This document shows, piece after piece, positions 11,061 to 22,081 of a DNA stretch of 60,000 bases (within the stretch, counting starts at the first letter, position 1; every line of letters starts with the position of its first letter). The position numbers were made by a program, and so were the translations under genes. A model generated the notes under the pieces. It saw only the letters and a list, made by a program, of their open reading frames with translations. It searched no databases and was not told where the DNA came from. The DNA lies in contig NC_134027.1 in assembly GCF_964204645.1 (NCBI RefSeq), positions 16,482,485 through 16,542,484 of the forward strand, in the 5' to 3' direction. This stretch comes from Tubulanus polymorphus (lineage: Eukaryota; Nemertea; Palaeonemertea; Tubulaniformes; Tubulanidae).

Positions 11061-13114
11061 TCTTCAGGCGACAAAACCAAAATAATGAATTGTCGCGGGC
11101 CTTAAAACCAAAATTATGAATTGTCTCGTGCGACAAAACCAAAATAATGAAATGTCGCGGGCAATAAAACCAAAATAATGAATTATCGCGGGCGATAAAA
11201 CCAAAATAATGAATTGTCTCGTGCGACAAAACCAAAATAATGAATTGTCGCGGGCAATAAAACCAAAATAATGAATTATCGCGGGCGATAAAACCAAAAT
11301 ATTGAATTGTCGGGGGCGATAAACCAAAAATAATGAATTGTCGCGGGCGACAAAACCAAAAAAAAAAATTGTCGCGGGCGACAAAAACAAATTATAAAAC
11401 CAAAATAATGAATTGTCGTGGGCGTCAAAACCAAAAGAAGAATTGTCGCGGGCGACAAAACCAAAATAATGAATTGTCGCTGGAGATAAAACCAAAGTAA
11501 TGAATTGTCGTGGGCGATAAAACCAAAATATTGAATTGTCGTGGGCGACAAAACCAAACTAATGAATTGTCGCGGGCGACAAAACCAAAAAAAGAATTGT
11601 GGGGGCAACAAAACCAAAATAATGAATTGTCGCGGGCGACAAAACCAAAATGGTGAATTGTCCAGGCGACAAAACCAAAATGGTGAATTGTCGCGGGCGA
11701 CAAAACCAAAATAATGAATTGTCGCGGGCGACATAACCAAAATAATGAATTGTCGCGGGCGATAAAACCAAAATAATGAATTATCGCGGGCGACAAAACC
11801 AAAATAATGAATTGTCGCGGGCGATAAAACCAAAATGATGAATTGTCTCGGGCGACAAAACCAAAATAATGAATTGTCGCGGGCGATAAAACCAAAATAA
11901 TGAATTATCGCGGGCGATAAAACCAAAATATTGAATTGTCGCGGGCGATTAAACCAAAATAATGAATTGTCGCTGGCGACAATACCAAAATATTGAATTG
12001 TCGCGGGCGACAAAACCAAAAGAAAATTGTCGCGGGCGACTAAAACAAAATATAAAACCAAAATAATGAATTGTCGCGGGTGACAAAACCAAAAAGAAGA
12101 ATTGTCGCGGGCGACAAAACCAAAATAATGAATTGTCGCTGGAGACAATACCAAAATATTGAATTGTCGCGGGCGACAAAACCAGAAAAAAATTGTCGCG
12201 GGTGACTAAAACAAAATATAAAACCAAAATAATGAATTGTCGCTGGAGATAAAACCAAAGTAATGAATTCTCGCAAGCGACAAAACCAAAATATTGAATT
12301 TTCGCGGGCGACAAAACCAAAATATTGAATTGTCGCAGGCGACAAAACCAGACTAATGAATTGTCCCGGGCGACAAAACCAAAAAGAAGAATTGTCGCGG
12401 TCGACAAAACCAAAATAATGAATTGTCGCTGGCGATGAAACCAAAGTAGTGAATTGTCGTGAGCAATTAAACCAAAATATTGAATTTTCGCGGGCGACAA
12501 AACCAAAATATTGAATTGTCGTGGGCGACAAAACCAAAATAATGAATTGTCGCAAGCGACAAAACCAAACTAATGAATTGTCGCGGGCGACAAAACCAAA
12601 AAAATTAATTGTCGCGGGCGACAAAACCAAAATAATGAATTGTCGCGGGCGATAAAACCAAAATGATGAATTGTCTCGGGCGACAAAACCAAAATATTGA
12701 ATTGTCGCGGGCGATTAAACCAAAATAATGAATTGTCGCGGGCGACAAAACCAAAATATTGAATTGTCGCGGGCGACAAAACCAAAAAAAAAAATTTTCG
12801 CGGGCGACTAATACAAAATATAAAACCAAAATAATGAATTGTCACGGGCGACAAAACCAAAAAGAAGAATTGTCGCGGGCAACAAAACCAAAATAATGAA
12901 TTTTCGCTGGCGATAAAACCAAAGTAGTGAATTGTCGTGGGCGATAAAACCAAAATATTGAATTTTCGCGGGCGACAAAACCAAATTAATGAATTGTCAC
13001 AAGCGATAAAACCAAAATAATGAATTGTCGCGGGCGATAAAACCAAAATATTGAATTGTCGCGTGTGACAAAACCAAAATAATGAATTGTCGCGGGCGAC
13101 AAAATCAAAATCAT
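11061..13114. repeat. 31-bp satellite array, block 6
   Basis: About 2 kb of satellite with more unit variants than blocks 1-4, including CpG-decayed forms (TCGTGGGCGA, TCACGGGCGA, TCGCAAGCGA). Its right edge has the same GACAAAATCAAAATCATT boundary, here with a small deletion before CTCGCGTTATTTTAG. Confidence 0.95.
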
Positions 13115-14139
13115 TTCTCGCGTTATTTTAGTTTTGTCGTTTTGTCGTAATGTCGCCCTCATTTGCATATTCGTGTTTTTTTTATCTTATCAGCCACCAT
13201 ACTAAAGCTAATAAGGTCGCGTAAAACTCGATAAACACTTCAAGCGACACAGCGAACGATCTCCTTTCCCCAAAAGCGAACGCTTACTCCCGAATGTCAA
13301 GTGTGAGTCCAGCATACGGATAGGAGTGTGTTATATACTTGTATTTAGTAAATACCTTGTGCATTTGACAATGATCGGTATGTTCTGTAGGAAATATAAA
13401 TTATTTAAAGGGTTGAAGCCCGCGGCCGAATAAAGTAACGTATTCTTTTATTTTGATACCTCGTCGACATAACAGCTTTTCTCCGCCATATCTCTTCGGC
13501 CTGTTTAGTTTAGGCCTACGATTCCCCGGTACACTAAAGATTTATCTTAGTAAATACACGGTTAATTCGGTAAAGAAAAATAGGTATTATTAAACTAACT
13601 CCTTGAAACCCGCAGCCAAATCACTGGTAGTAATAAATTAATTTGTACTCGATTTGATTCTCATGATGAGGAGAAACTCGCAGCTCATCCCCGGAACGTC
13701 GATGTAGTAACACACTTCGATTCGTCGATGTTTACGGCTCCACAGTGCTTTTAAAATCTAAAGTAGTAAATTTCCAGTGTATCGGTAATATGATTTGATG
13801 AGGAAAATGGGCTATTGTTAAAATCACTGTTTGAAGACCGCGACTGAATGTGAAGTCTGCGGCAATAAATTAGTTCATTTATACTTGAATTGATAATCGA
13901 AGTGACAGTCGGCCTGCGGGTTGATTTCGGGATGACGACTCGAAAAACATGTCGCCCCATTGAATGGGGCTAAATTTTCGATGTTTACGGCCCGACAGCG
14001 CTTTTGTAACGATGATTCGTGAAAAAACACGCGGGCTATTTGTAGATCTCAGTGAGCTGAACGATATTATATGGATTGTATATGAAACAGCGGTAAGGTA
14101 ACAAAGCCTATGTTCTTTTGGTAAATATAGTGTGGAAGA
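13115..14139. repeat. Flank A copy 3 (lacks the LINE fragment)
   Basis: Matches 4799-5835 with more substitutions than copies 1 and 2 (for example CCCAAAAGCG near 13268). It ends at GTGTGGAAGAAAATAATAATAA, where the other copies pass into the LINE relic; here an AAT microsatellite and three hairpins follow instead. No coding sequence is supported. Confidence 0.85.
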
Positions 14140-14350
14140 AAATAATAATAATAATAATCACGCGGATATCAATAGGGTTTTCTGTGAAATAACAGAAAAC
14201 CCTAATAAGAAACACGCGAATCTCAATAGGGTTTTCTGTGATGTAACAGAAAACCCTAATAAGAAACACGCGAATCTCAATAGGGTTTTCTGTGATGTAA
14301 CAGAAAACCCTAATAATAATAATAAGAAACACGTGAATCTCAATAGGAAT
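14140..14350. repeat. Three tandem perfect hairpins, 54-bp period
   Basis: Three inverted repeats with 13-bp perfect stems (TAGGGTTTTCTGT and ACAGAAAACCCTA) and 6-nt loops lie at 14173-14204, 14227-14258 and 14281-14312. The loops are GAAATA, GATGTA and GATGTA. The links read AATAAGAAACACGCGAATCT. AAT microsatellite tracts lie on both sides. Short ORFs on both strands follow from the repeat and are not called as genes. Confidence 0.9.
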
Positions 14351-14513
14351 CTCAAAATTATGAATTGTCGCGGGTGACAAAACCAAAATATTTAATTGTC
14401 ACGGGCGACAAAACAAAAATAATGAATTGTCGCAGACGACAAAAACAAAATATTGAATTGTTGCGTGCGACAAAACCAGAATAATGAATTGTCGCGGGCG
14501 ACAAAACCAAACT
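14351..14513. repeat. Short satellite block 7
   Basis: Five units of the 31-bp satellite between the hairpin array and the next 155-bp block, with decayed cores such as GTTGCGTGCGAC. It ends with the ACCAAACTAGAGGTCC junction already seen at 8808-8823. Confidence 0.88.
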
Positions 14514-15172
14514 AGAGGTCCAGGGACACCATGCTCACTTGGGAAGTGGTTTCAAATGCTCAACAATCTAACAATATCAATACACAACGCCCTCTAGTGA
14601 CCATATACAAAAACCAATAACCTTGAAACCCACCACAATCATAGAACATGTGAGCAGCTATGATTTTGTAATTGATTGTGATAACAAAATATGCCTCGTT
14701 ACCAAGTTAATATGGAAATACTAAGTTATTCTACTATTCAACGCCCCTGGTGACCATATGCAAAACCCAATGACCTTAAAACTCACCACAATCGTAGTAC
14801 ATGTCATGAAATACAACTTCGCAATTGATCATAGTAACAAAATATGCCTAGGTACCAATGTAATAAGGAAATACTAAGCCATTCTACGATTCAACGCCCC
14901 CTGGTGACTCTATGGAATAACTAATGTCCTTAAAAACTCACCACAATCATAGACGATGTCATGATCTACAACTTTGCAATGGATCATGGTAACAAACTAT
15001 GCCTAGGTACCAATCTAATAAGGAAAAACTAAGCTTTTCTACTATTCAACGCCCCCTGGTGACTATATGGAATAACTAATGTCCTTAAAAACTCACCAGA
15101 ATCATAGACGATGTCATGAACTACAACTTCGCAATTGATCATGGTAACAAAATATGGCTCGGTACAAATATA
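14514..15172. repeat. ~155-bp tandem repeat, block 2
   Basis: Four units of the 155-bp repeat in the same order as at 8816-9480. The last unit is cut inside GGTACAAATATAAT, where the polymerase remnant begins. The repeat supplies the first ~19 codons of the open frame that starts at 15116. Confidence 0.85.
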
Positions 15173-16945
15173 ATTCAAGATCAAGATAGAAAAGAAATAT
15201 ATCATAAAAGAAAGAAATTAAATTCTAATGAAAATGATATAATTGATTATTCAGATCCTCTAATAACAGATACTATTAAAAAGATTCATCAAAGTGCAGC
15301 AGCTTTTGGATTATATATAAAATTTGATTATCCAGAACTAATTAAAAGTGAATATTATAATTACAGAAATGAAAATGTTATCAATCATTTTTGTGACTTA
15401 TTAATTGAGTATGAAATCAAATTTAATAAACTATTAGATACAAATATAGAAATAATTATGACAGAAGAAGATAAAGATGAATCTGAGTTTGCTGATAAAT
15501 GCTATTATTGTGAAAAGATATTTAATCTAAAAGATAAAAAAGTTAGAGATCATGATCATTTGAATGGAAAGTTAAGAGGCGCAGCACATGAGAATTGTAA
15601 CTTACAAGCAAAGAAAATTAACTTTGTTCCAGTAATATTTCATAATTTATCAGGGTATGATGCACATTTATTCATCAAGCAACTGTGCCATAAAATAGAA
15701 GAAAACAACAAGAAGAAAAGAATTCTAGATATTGCAGATGATTCAGATACTGGTTACTTCTGTGTTGTAGATTTAGAATACCCTGAAAACATTAAATTTA
15801 AATCTAGAAATCTAGCATACTGCCCCGAACATAAAACTGTAACACATGATGAATTATCAAATTACCAAAAAGAATTAAACCCGAAAATCATATTCATACA
15901 GAAAAGTAAATGGTAACTCAGGAAGATAAATATAATTATGTCGTTCATTATAGAATGTTGAAGTTTTATTTGAATCAAGGAATGGTTCTAAAAAAAGTAC
16001 ATAGATATATTTCATTTAGTCAATCTAAATGGTTGGAAAAATGTATAGATTTTAACACTAAACAGAGAACTGAAGCTAAAACTGATTTCGAGAAAGATTT
16101 CTTCAAGTTAATGAACAATGCATTCTATGGTAAGACTTGTGATAATAGTAGAAATAGAAATGATATTGAGTTAGTTAGCAATGGTAAAAGACTTAGACAT
16201 TTACAAACATAGCCTAAGTTTATAGTTAACAGAATATTTGATAAAAATTTCGCTGCAGTTAAAATGAAGAGAACTTCTATGAAAGTTAATAAACCAATTT
16301 ATGTTGGTGCTTCAGTTTTAGAAATATCAAAATTATTAATGTATGAATTCTATTATAACGTATTACAACCTCATTTTGGAGAAAAACATATTGAAATTCT
16401 ATACTTTGATACTGACAGTTACATATTAAAGATAACAACTAATAACATAACAGATGATTTAAAAACATTAAAACATCATTTTGTTTTCAGTAATTATCCA
16501 AAAGGTCATGAATTGTTTAGCGTTGATAATAAAAAGGTGCCCGGTAAATTCAAAGATGAATTAGGAGGTGAAGAGATGATTGAATCCATTGGAATTCTAT
16601 CTAAAATGTATTCATATATAACTAAAACTGATGAATCAAAGAAATTGAAAGGAATTACCAAAAGTGTAGCAGAAAAGAATATTCATTTCAAAGATTACAT
16701 CAATTGTATATTTAATGAAGAAGTTAGAAAACATAAGATGAAATGTTTAAGATCTGAATACCACGAGATGTTTATTGAAGAGATAGAGAAGATAAGTTAA
16801 AACCCATTTGACGATAAAAGATATATTCTGGATGATGGTATACACACAGTTGCTTATGGTTGCAATTTAGAAAAATATATAAAATTTAAAAGAGAAGAAA
16901 CAAAAGAAAAGGAAATAATGAACAGGATTATAACGTGTTAATCAA
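15173..16945 (+). pseudogene. Polinton-type protein-primed DNA polymerase B, remnant 1
   Basis: C-terminal part of a family B DNA polymerase of the Polinton/Maverick kind, which would replicate the element. The first frame (to 15916) has the DHDHLNGKLRGAAH and FHNLSGYDAH blocks of the exonuclease region. The next frames hold the palm motif LMNNAFYGKT (about 16109-16138) and the catalytic DTDS (about 16405-16420). The 5' half is missing: the frame is joined to 155-bp repeat at 15173, so the ATG at 15116 is not the gene's own. Compared with the copy at 36518 it lacks a segment after CHKIEE (about 15705), including the region where motif A (DxNNLYG type) should be. Frame changes at about 15900 and 16212-16264 and a TAA at about 16798 break it further. 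Confidence 0.88.
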
Positions 16946-16970
16946 ATTTTAATAGAAATATGTATCATAA

Positions 16971-17695
16971 ATGGAAAGTACACAATCACAAACTATCAAT
17001 ACTACAAATAGTGTTGTTAATATTTATCATAAGAAATGTTCAAAATGTGAATTGAATAAACAACTCTCGGAATATTATAATAATTATAAAACTCAGAAAG
17101 ATGGTAAGCAAAGTTATTGTAGAACTTGTGTTAAAGAAATGAATAAGCAATACCGAGCAAATAATCCAGATTATCAGAAGGAATGGCGAAATGATAATCC
17201 AGAAGAGATTGGAAAAAAGATAATAGAGAACATTATAATGAGTATCAAAATAATTACCAAAAAGAAAGATATAAAAAGGATCTTAATTTAAATTGAAACA
17301 ATGTTTAAGTTCTAGATTAACAAAATTATTCAGTAAAGAAACGCATTCAGCCACACTATCTAATTTATTGGGGTGTTCAGATTCAATTTCTCAAATCATG
17401 GATAATATATCAATTCGACGATAAAATGAATGAAAAAATTTATGGTGAATATTCTCATATTGATCATGTGTTACCAATATCTGAATTCAACATGAATGAT
17501 GAACACAATCAGAAATTAATCTGGAGCTGGAAAAACTTAAGACCTTTAGAAAAAGTTGAAAATATTAGGAAAGGTAACAAACTAGAAATGAAATTGTATT
17601 TAGATCAACTGGTTAAAGGAAAGACATTTGTTGAATTATGGAACCCAACACATAATGAAAAATACGTTGAATATAAACGTTTAGAAAACCGGTAA
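16971..17695 (+). pseudogene. HNH endonuclease with N-terminal zinc-binding module, frameshifted
   Basis: Starts at ATAAATGG, 25 bp after the polymerase remnant. The first frame (to 17291) has a CxxC...CxxC pair (CSKCELNKQLSEYY, then YCRTC), typical of small nucleases that bind one zinc ion. The frame breaks near 17210. The C-terminal part (17426-17695) contains IDHVLPIS and WKNLRPLEKVENIRKGNK, the H-N-K layout of HNH nucleases of the kind found in large DNA viruses. LLGCS near 17370 belongs to the same protein in a third frame. It would cut DNA, either as a homing nuclease or in element processing; that role is inference. At least two frameshifts make it inactive. Confidence 0.75.
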
Positions 17696-18097
17696 CTCTC
17701 GATGTATGTCAAACTGCCTATGCAATTATACTAGCATCTGTGTCGCGTATTATAAATTCAGTTGAATGGGGAGTAGTACCTCATTTGAATATTGATCGAA
17801 CGTGCTCTTTCAGTTGAAAAGAATTAATTGATTTCATCATAAAAGAACATCTGTTGCTCAGACAGACAGGGTTTGGCTAGTGAATAACTGGCAGTTATAA
17901 GCGTGCAGTGCATAAGCATAGGAACGCATAGGATTTCTCTCTAGAAACACAATTTTAGGAGTTTACAGTTATAAAAGTACCGTTTTTGTTGTTATTAAGG
18001 CGTCGGGAAACGCTAAACATGCTTAAGTGCTGTACTTCATATTTGACAACTACACCAAGTTAGTTTTATTCTACATTCTAGATATTTGGTAAAGAAA
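17696..18097. other. Non-coding gap with possible promoter
   Basis: About 400 bp without a supported gene. A TATAAAAG box at 17970-17977 lies 121 bp upstream of the ATG at 18098 and could serve it. Base composition is closer to 40 per cent GC than in the neighbouring genes, so part of it may be inserted DNA. Confidence 0.35.
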
Positions 18098-18833
18098 ATG
18101 TCACAAATTTCAAGAAGCTCACTATCTACTTCAAGAAAAACGCTAGAAAGTAAGGAACCAGAGCCGATGGAAATTAATACACCTTTTCAAGAGATCAAGA
18201 GACCGTAATAGATATAGAAGACAAAAATATCGAAAAACTCAAGAAACATTTGGATTATTATAAACAATTAGTAACATTTTTGGATGAAGTAATTACAACC
18301 AAACAATCAACGATACAAGAATTGCTGAAAATACCAACTCCGAGTTTAAAAACATTATTAGGACTTAAAGAAAATAGAAGCAAATTGAGCGGTTATGAAC
18401 TACACGAATATTTGAAATCAAAATTAACTGATTATAGAGATTTATCAAACTTCAATGAAATAGACGCACATTTATTTTCAAAAATTGGTGACTTGCTGAT
18501 AAGCGAGTATGGAAAATTGTTAACGAAACAAACAAATCATCTTTGGGATTTTATAATTTTTGGGAATTCTTTGAATTAAGGGTTTGTTCTCTTTCATTCG
18601 ACCCAAACTATAAATATTTCATTGGCTAATTGGGTTAAAGAAAATATAAATATTAGTGTGGGGTATGAAAGAAAACTTAGAGGGATTGGAAAATTATATT
18701 CGTTTAAAAAATTTCAATTATTGGGTTTGCCATTTGATACCGTTATTAATTATTTGACAGAAAAATGTTTGAAAATTACCCCGAAATCAAAAAATTATGG
18801 TCGAAATTAGAAAATCCCAATGATGATTTGTAA
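18098..18833 (+). pseudogene. Unidentified protein, broken by frameshifts
   Basis: I do not recognise this gene with confidence. It starts with a Ser-rich segment (MSQISRSSLSTSRKTLES) that runs into a TAA at about 18207. A shifted frame continues as IDIEDKNIEKLKKHLDYY into 18250-18579, and a third frame (18622-18810) holds NWVKENINISVGYERKLRG and LYSFKKFQLLGLPFDTV. The whole appears to be one helix-rich protein of about 240 residues with a W-x-K-E-N-I/GY segment that recalls small helical DNA-binding proteins of phages and viruses; this likeness is weak. It lies between the HNH and 184-aa genes and belongs to the same AT-rich element. Confidence 0.5.
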
Positions 18834-19379
18834 CAGCAGTTGTTTTTCATACTATATAGATTTTTTAATGTATTATATTTACGCTAATTGGATTTTCTAT
18901 TATTCTATGTTCAGCTGTTTTTAATGGCAACAGTGGCAGTTGTTGTATTATACTTTATTGATTCCTGCATTCCACACATACCTTACCGGGCCTCAGCCGA
19001 TCGGCTTGGAATGTGGAAATCGATACTGACTGAATAATAAAATACATATGTTTATGAAATAGTAATTCCACCAGTTGTTACGTTGAATTGATCTTCAGGA
19101 ATTTAATATCGAGGATCCGAAATGACAATAGATAGACAATAGTAGTGAGATATTGAATCCTAATTTAAATAAAAAGTATTAAAAAAACAATAACTTCAAC
19201 TATAAAGTGAATTGTATTATATTCTTAATATTTTCTTTTGCAATTCTAGTTAATACTAGATGGAATAGATTTTGATAAGAAGTGAATAAAAATTACATAT
19301 CTTCAAATAGCTAGTATTACTTATCAAACACTAGTTAGTATCTATCACACAAAGTATTATTCTAGTATCATTTTGTAAT
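18834..19379. other. Non-coding AT-rich gap
   Basis: About 550 bp with stops in all frames. I see no RNA gene. It ends in the T-rich leader of the 184-aa gene. Confidence 0.4.
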
Positions 19380-19407
19380 ATTTTTTTTCGCTTTTTTGCT
19401 AAAATAA
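19380..19407 (+). promoter_or_regulatory. T-tract/TAAATG start-site motif
   Basis: TTTTTTTT, CG, CTTTTTTGCTAAAATAA then ATG at 19408. The same layout (T6-T9, two to three bases, CTAAATAAATG) stands at 40936, 41182 and 41625. It resembles poxvirus late initiators (T-rich upstream, TAAATG at the start). Confidence 0.55.
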
Positions 19408-19962
19408 ATGTCAAAGAAATCTGATATTGAAAAGACAATTGAGGATTTGGGCATTACTGGCAATAATGATACAGTTGTTTCTAATTTTATTCAAAATGAG
19501 GATATTGATTATGAATACTATTTAACATGTAAGCACCATCTAGAACTAGTGATTGCTGGTGGAAAATCAAAGGAGTTCTTAAATAGAGTTATAACTTTTC
19601 AAGAATTAGATAATATGAAACCAGATAAAGTAATCAAACATTTCAAAATATATGAAGAAGCTAGATTAGCTAGAATAAACGATTCTATAAGTGATGGTAT
19701 TATAAAATGTTACTCTAAATTATGTAACCGGATTATACCAATTGATGATGAAAATAAATTATATAGTGATATAAAAAATGACTACTTAGTTATGACAGAA
19801 TTACAAAAATGGGCTGGATACGCTTCATTCCAATTAGGTGGAATAATGACATTGATTTCTACTGGAGTTATAACATTTTCTAATATCAAACCTATAGTAT
19901 GTAAAGATAATAAATCAGAAGATATTGAATCAGAACAAAAATTAACTAAAATAAATGAATGA
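19408..19962 (+). CDS. Conserved Polinton-associated 184-aa protein
   Basis: Open over its whole 184 codons. The N-terminal third is acidic (EKTIEDLGITGNND); the middle contains ELVIAGGKSKEFLNR and FQELDNMKPDKVIKHFKIYEEARLARI; the C-terminal part has a hydrophobic segment (about residues 133-160, ASFQLGGIMTLISTGVITF) that may be a membrane helix. From memory, proteins with the GGKSKEFL and YxxARI pattern recur in Polinton-type elements of cnidarians and other invertebrates, without known function. Start chosen at ATG 19408 because the T-tract/TAAATG motif sits exactly there. The stop overlaps the start of the next gene (GAATGATG). Confidence 0.7.
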   Translation: MSKKSDIEKTIEDLGITGNNDTVVSNFIQNEDIDYEYYLTCKHHLELVIAGGKSKEFLNRVITFQELDNMKPDKVIKHFKIYEEARLARINDSISDGIIKCYSKLCNRIIPIDDENKLYSDIKNDYLVMTELQKWAGYASFQLGGIMTLISTGVITFSNIKPIVCKDNKSEDIESEQKLTKINE

Positions 19963-20295
19963 TGATGTTAAGAAGAAGCCTAGATCTGAGAAACAAATTA
20001 AATGGGCAAGGGAGTTGGGTAAAAGATCTGATTAACTGATATAAATGAATCACAGAAATTATCTTTTATTGATTCGAATGATAATCCATCTGATTCTTCT
20101 AATGCTGGAAGTAATAATAAATTATATATTACAATTGGATTAGTAACAGTTATTATATTCTCTGGCGTAATATATAAATATAAGTATAAATCCAAATCTA
20201 ATAATAATGATTCCGATGATAAACCTATTATACCAGAAAATAAGTCAAATGATAAAATCATTGAAACTAAATCTAAATTATTATTAATGGATTAA
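19955..20295 (+). pseudogene. Small membrane protein, one frameshift
   Basis: The ATG at 19955 overlaps the end of the 184-aa gene. The first 26 codons read basic (KKKPRSEKQIKWARELGKRS) up to a TAA at 20033. One base of shift restores a frame from 20035 with a Ser/Asn-rich linker, a single membrane helix (YITIGLVTVIIFSGVIY, about 20126-20176) and a charged tail ending at 20295. The order basic box, linker, one helix, charged tail is that of small Polinton membrane proteins that I know from cnidarian elements. Whether the shift is decay or programmed slippage cannot be told; decay is more likely given the broken neighbours. Confidence 0.6.
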
Positions 20296-20301
20296 AAGAA
20301 G

Positions 20302-21387
20302 ATGAAAAAAGAACAATTTTTAAGAGATTTATATTATAACACAGAGAGTGAAGTATCATGTTCTAGTGTTTCAGAATTATGGGATAAAATAAAATTTGAT
20401 AAAGAAAATATAAAATATAGTGAACTAAGATTATGGTTACAAAATCAACCAACATATCAAATCCATGAGAAAATGGATAAAAACTATTTAACAAGAAAAG
20501 TTATGGTTTCATATATTGATCAACAATGGCAAGCAGATTTGATTGACATGAAGAACTTAGAGGAATACAACAGAGGATATTTTTGGATATTAAATGTTAT
20601 AGATATATTCAGCAGATACGCATGGTCAATTCCAATCAAAAATAAAACTGGTATAGAAGTAACTAATGCTTTTAAATTAATATTTAAAGAAGCTATTCCA
20701 GGTAAGATACAATTCGATGGAGGTAAGGAATTCTATAATAAACATTTTAAAAAACTATTATCTGATAACGATGTAGATTATTTTTCAACGTACTCAGATA
20801 AAAGAGCATCTATCATAGAAAGATTAAATAAAACATTGAAAACTAGAATGTGCAAATACTTTACTACAAATGAAACATATAAATATATAGATGTATTAGA
20901 TGATTTAGTGAAAGGTTATAATCATTCTAAACATAGTTCTATAAATATGAAACCCATACAGGCTAGAGAAGAAGATAATTCAGAAATAGTTTGGAATAAT
21001 TTATATGGAGCATTTGTTACACATGATTTCGGAGAACCTAAATTTAAGATAGGAAAACATGTTAGAATATCTAAATATAGAAAAACGTTTTATAAAGGTT
21101 ATACTCCAAATTTTACCGAAGAAATATTTAAAATCAAAAAGATAATATTAACTAAACCTTTTGTTTATAAATTAGAAGATCTAAAAGATGAAGAAATATT
21201 AGGTTATTTCTATGAACAAGAATTATCACTTGTACCAAACCCAGATGAAATAGAATACAAAATAGAAAAAGTATTGAAAACAAAAACTCTTGAAGGAAAA
21301 AAGTATTCATTAGTGAAATATAAAGGGTATGATGATAAATTTAATGAATGGATTTTATCTAGTAAAATTATAAGAATAAATGAATAA
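20302..21387 (+). CDS. INT: Polinton-type DDE integrase with C-terminal chromodomain
   Basis: An intact frame of 361 residues. A retrovirus-like integrase would join element ends to chromosomal DNA in the nucleus. The catalytic core shows D79 (QWQADLIDM), D139 (IQFDGGKEFYN) and E173 (IIERLNKTLK), with 33 residues between the last two. The IDIFSRYAW segment after the first Asp is typical of the family. The last ~55 residues (EYKIEKVLKTKTLEGKKYSL, then VKYKGYDDKFNEW) fold as a chromodomain, which in this family and in chromoviral integrases directs insertion to marked chromatin. The length fits Polinton integrases. The gene ends inside the start of the ATPase gene (ATGAATAA overlap at 21380-21387). 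All catalytic residues are present; it is the best preserved enzyme in the window. Confidence 0.9.
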   Translation: MKKEQFLRDLYYNTESEVSCSSVSELWDKIKFDKENIKYSELRLWLQNQPTYQIHEKMDKNYLTRKVMVSYIDQQWQADLIDMKNLEEYNRGYFWILNVIDIFSRYAWSIPIKNKTGIEVTNAFKLIFKEAIPGKIQFDGGKEFYNKHFKKLLSDNDVDYFSTYSDKRASIIERLNKTLKTRMCKYFTTNETYKYIDVLDDLVKGYNHSKHSSINMKPIQAREEDNSEIVWNNLYGAFVTHDFGEPKFKIGKHVRISKYRKTFYKGYTPNFTEEIFKIKKIILTKPFVYKLEDLKDEEILGYFYEQELSLVPNPDEIEYKIEKVLKTKTLEGKKYSLVKYKGYDDKFNEWILSSKIIRINE

Positions 21388-21866
21388 AGATTTATTTATA
21401 TTTGAACCGCATAATATGTTAGTTACTGGGGTAACCAACTGTGGTAAAACAAATTTCATATTAGACTTGTTAGGAACTATTTATAAGAATCATTTTGATA
21501 ATATAATATTATTCTGCCCCACTTATGAAATGAATAAAAATATAATAGAGATATAGTTCAGATAAAAAAGTTTATTATATTAAATCCTAAAACAGTGAAA
21601 GAAAATCTAGATAATTGTATAAAATTAGCAATTGATATTTATAAAGGTTCAAATACATTATTCATCATAGATGATTGTGCAAATGTATATGATTCAAAAG
21701 TTAAAGAAAGTGAGTTATGTTATTTAGCTTTCTCTGGGAGACATTTTGGGATAACAACATGGGTTTTAAATCAAAAATATAATTCAATTGTTAAAGACTT
21801 TAGGGAGAATATTAGATTTTTTATTTTTATTCTACAATAAAGATAGAAAATCTATGCAACAATCAT

Positions 21867-21877
21867 TGGAAGAAAAT
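21867..21877. repeat. Target-site duplication, left copy
   Basis: TGGAAGAAAAT, identical to 23436-23446, bounds the LINE insertion. The left copy lies next to the T-run that represents the LINE's 3' A-tail on the minus strand. Confidence 0.85.
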
Positions 21878-22037
21878 TTTTTTTTAAATATATATATATA
21901 GCTTTATTTCAGGGAAAGTTTTACAATAAGTTATATTTGCTAAGGTCAAAAATTGACATTAATAGCAAAGTTATAAATATTTAATATTGAAAAGACCGCT
22001 ATGTAGAAAAAAGACTATTACAATTTTTAAGAACAAA

Positions 22038-22081
<44 letters not shown>

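Noticed and set aside
14132-14386. Both-strand ORFs over the triple hairpin
   Set aside because: The 54-bp period is a multiple of three and the hairpins are self-complementary, so both strands stay open; no evidence of coding.
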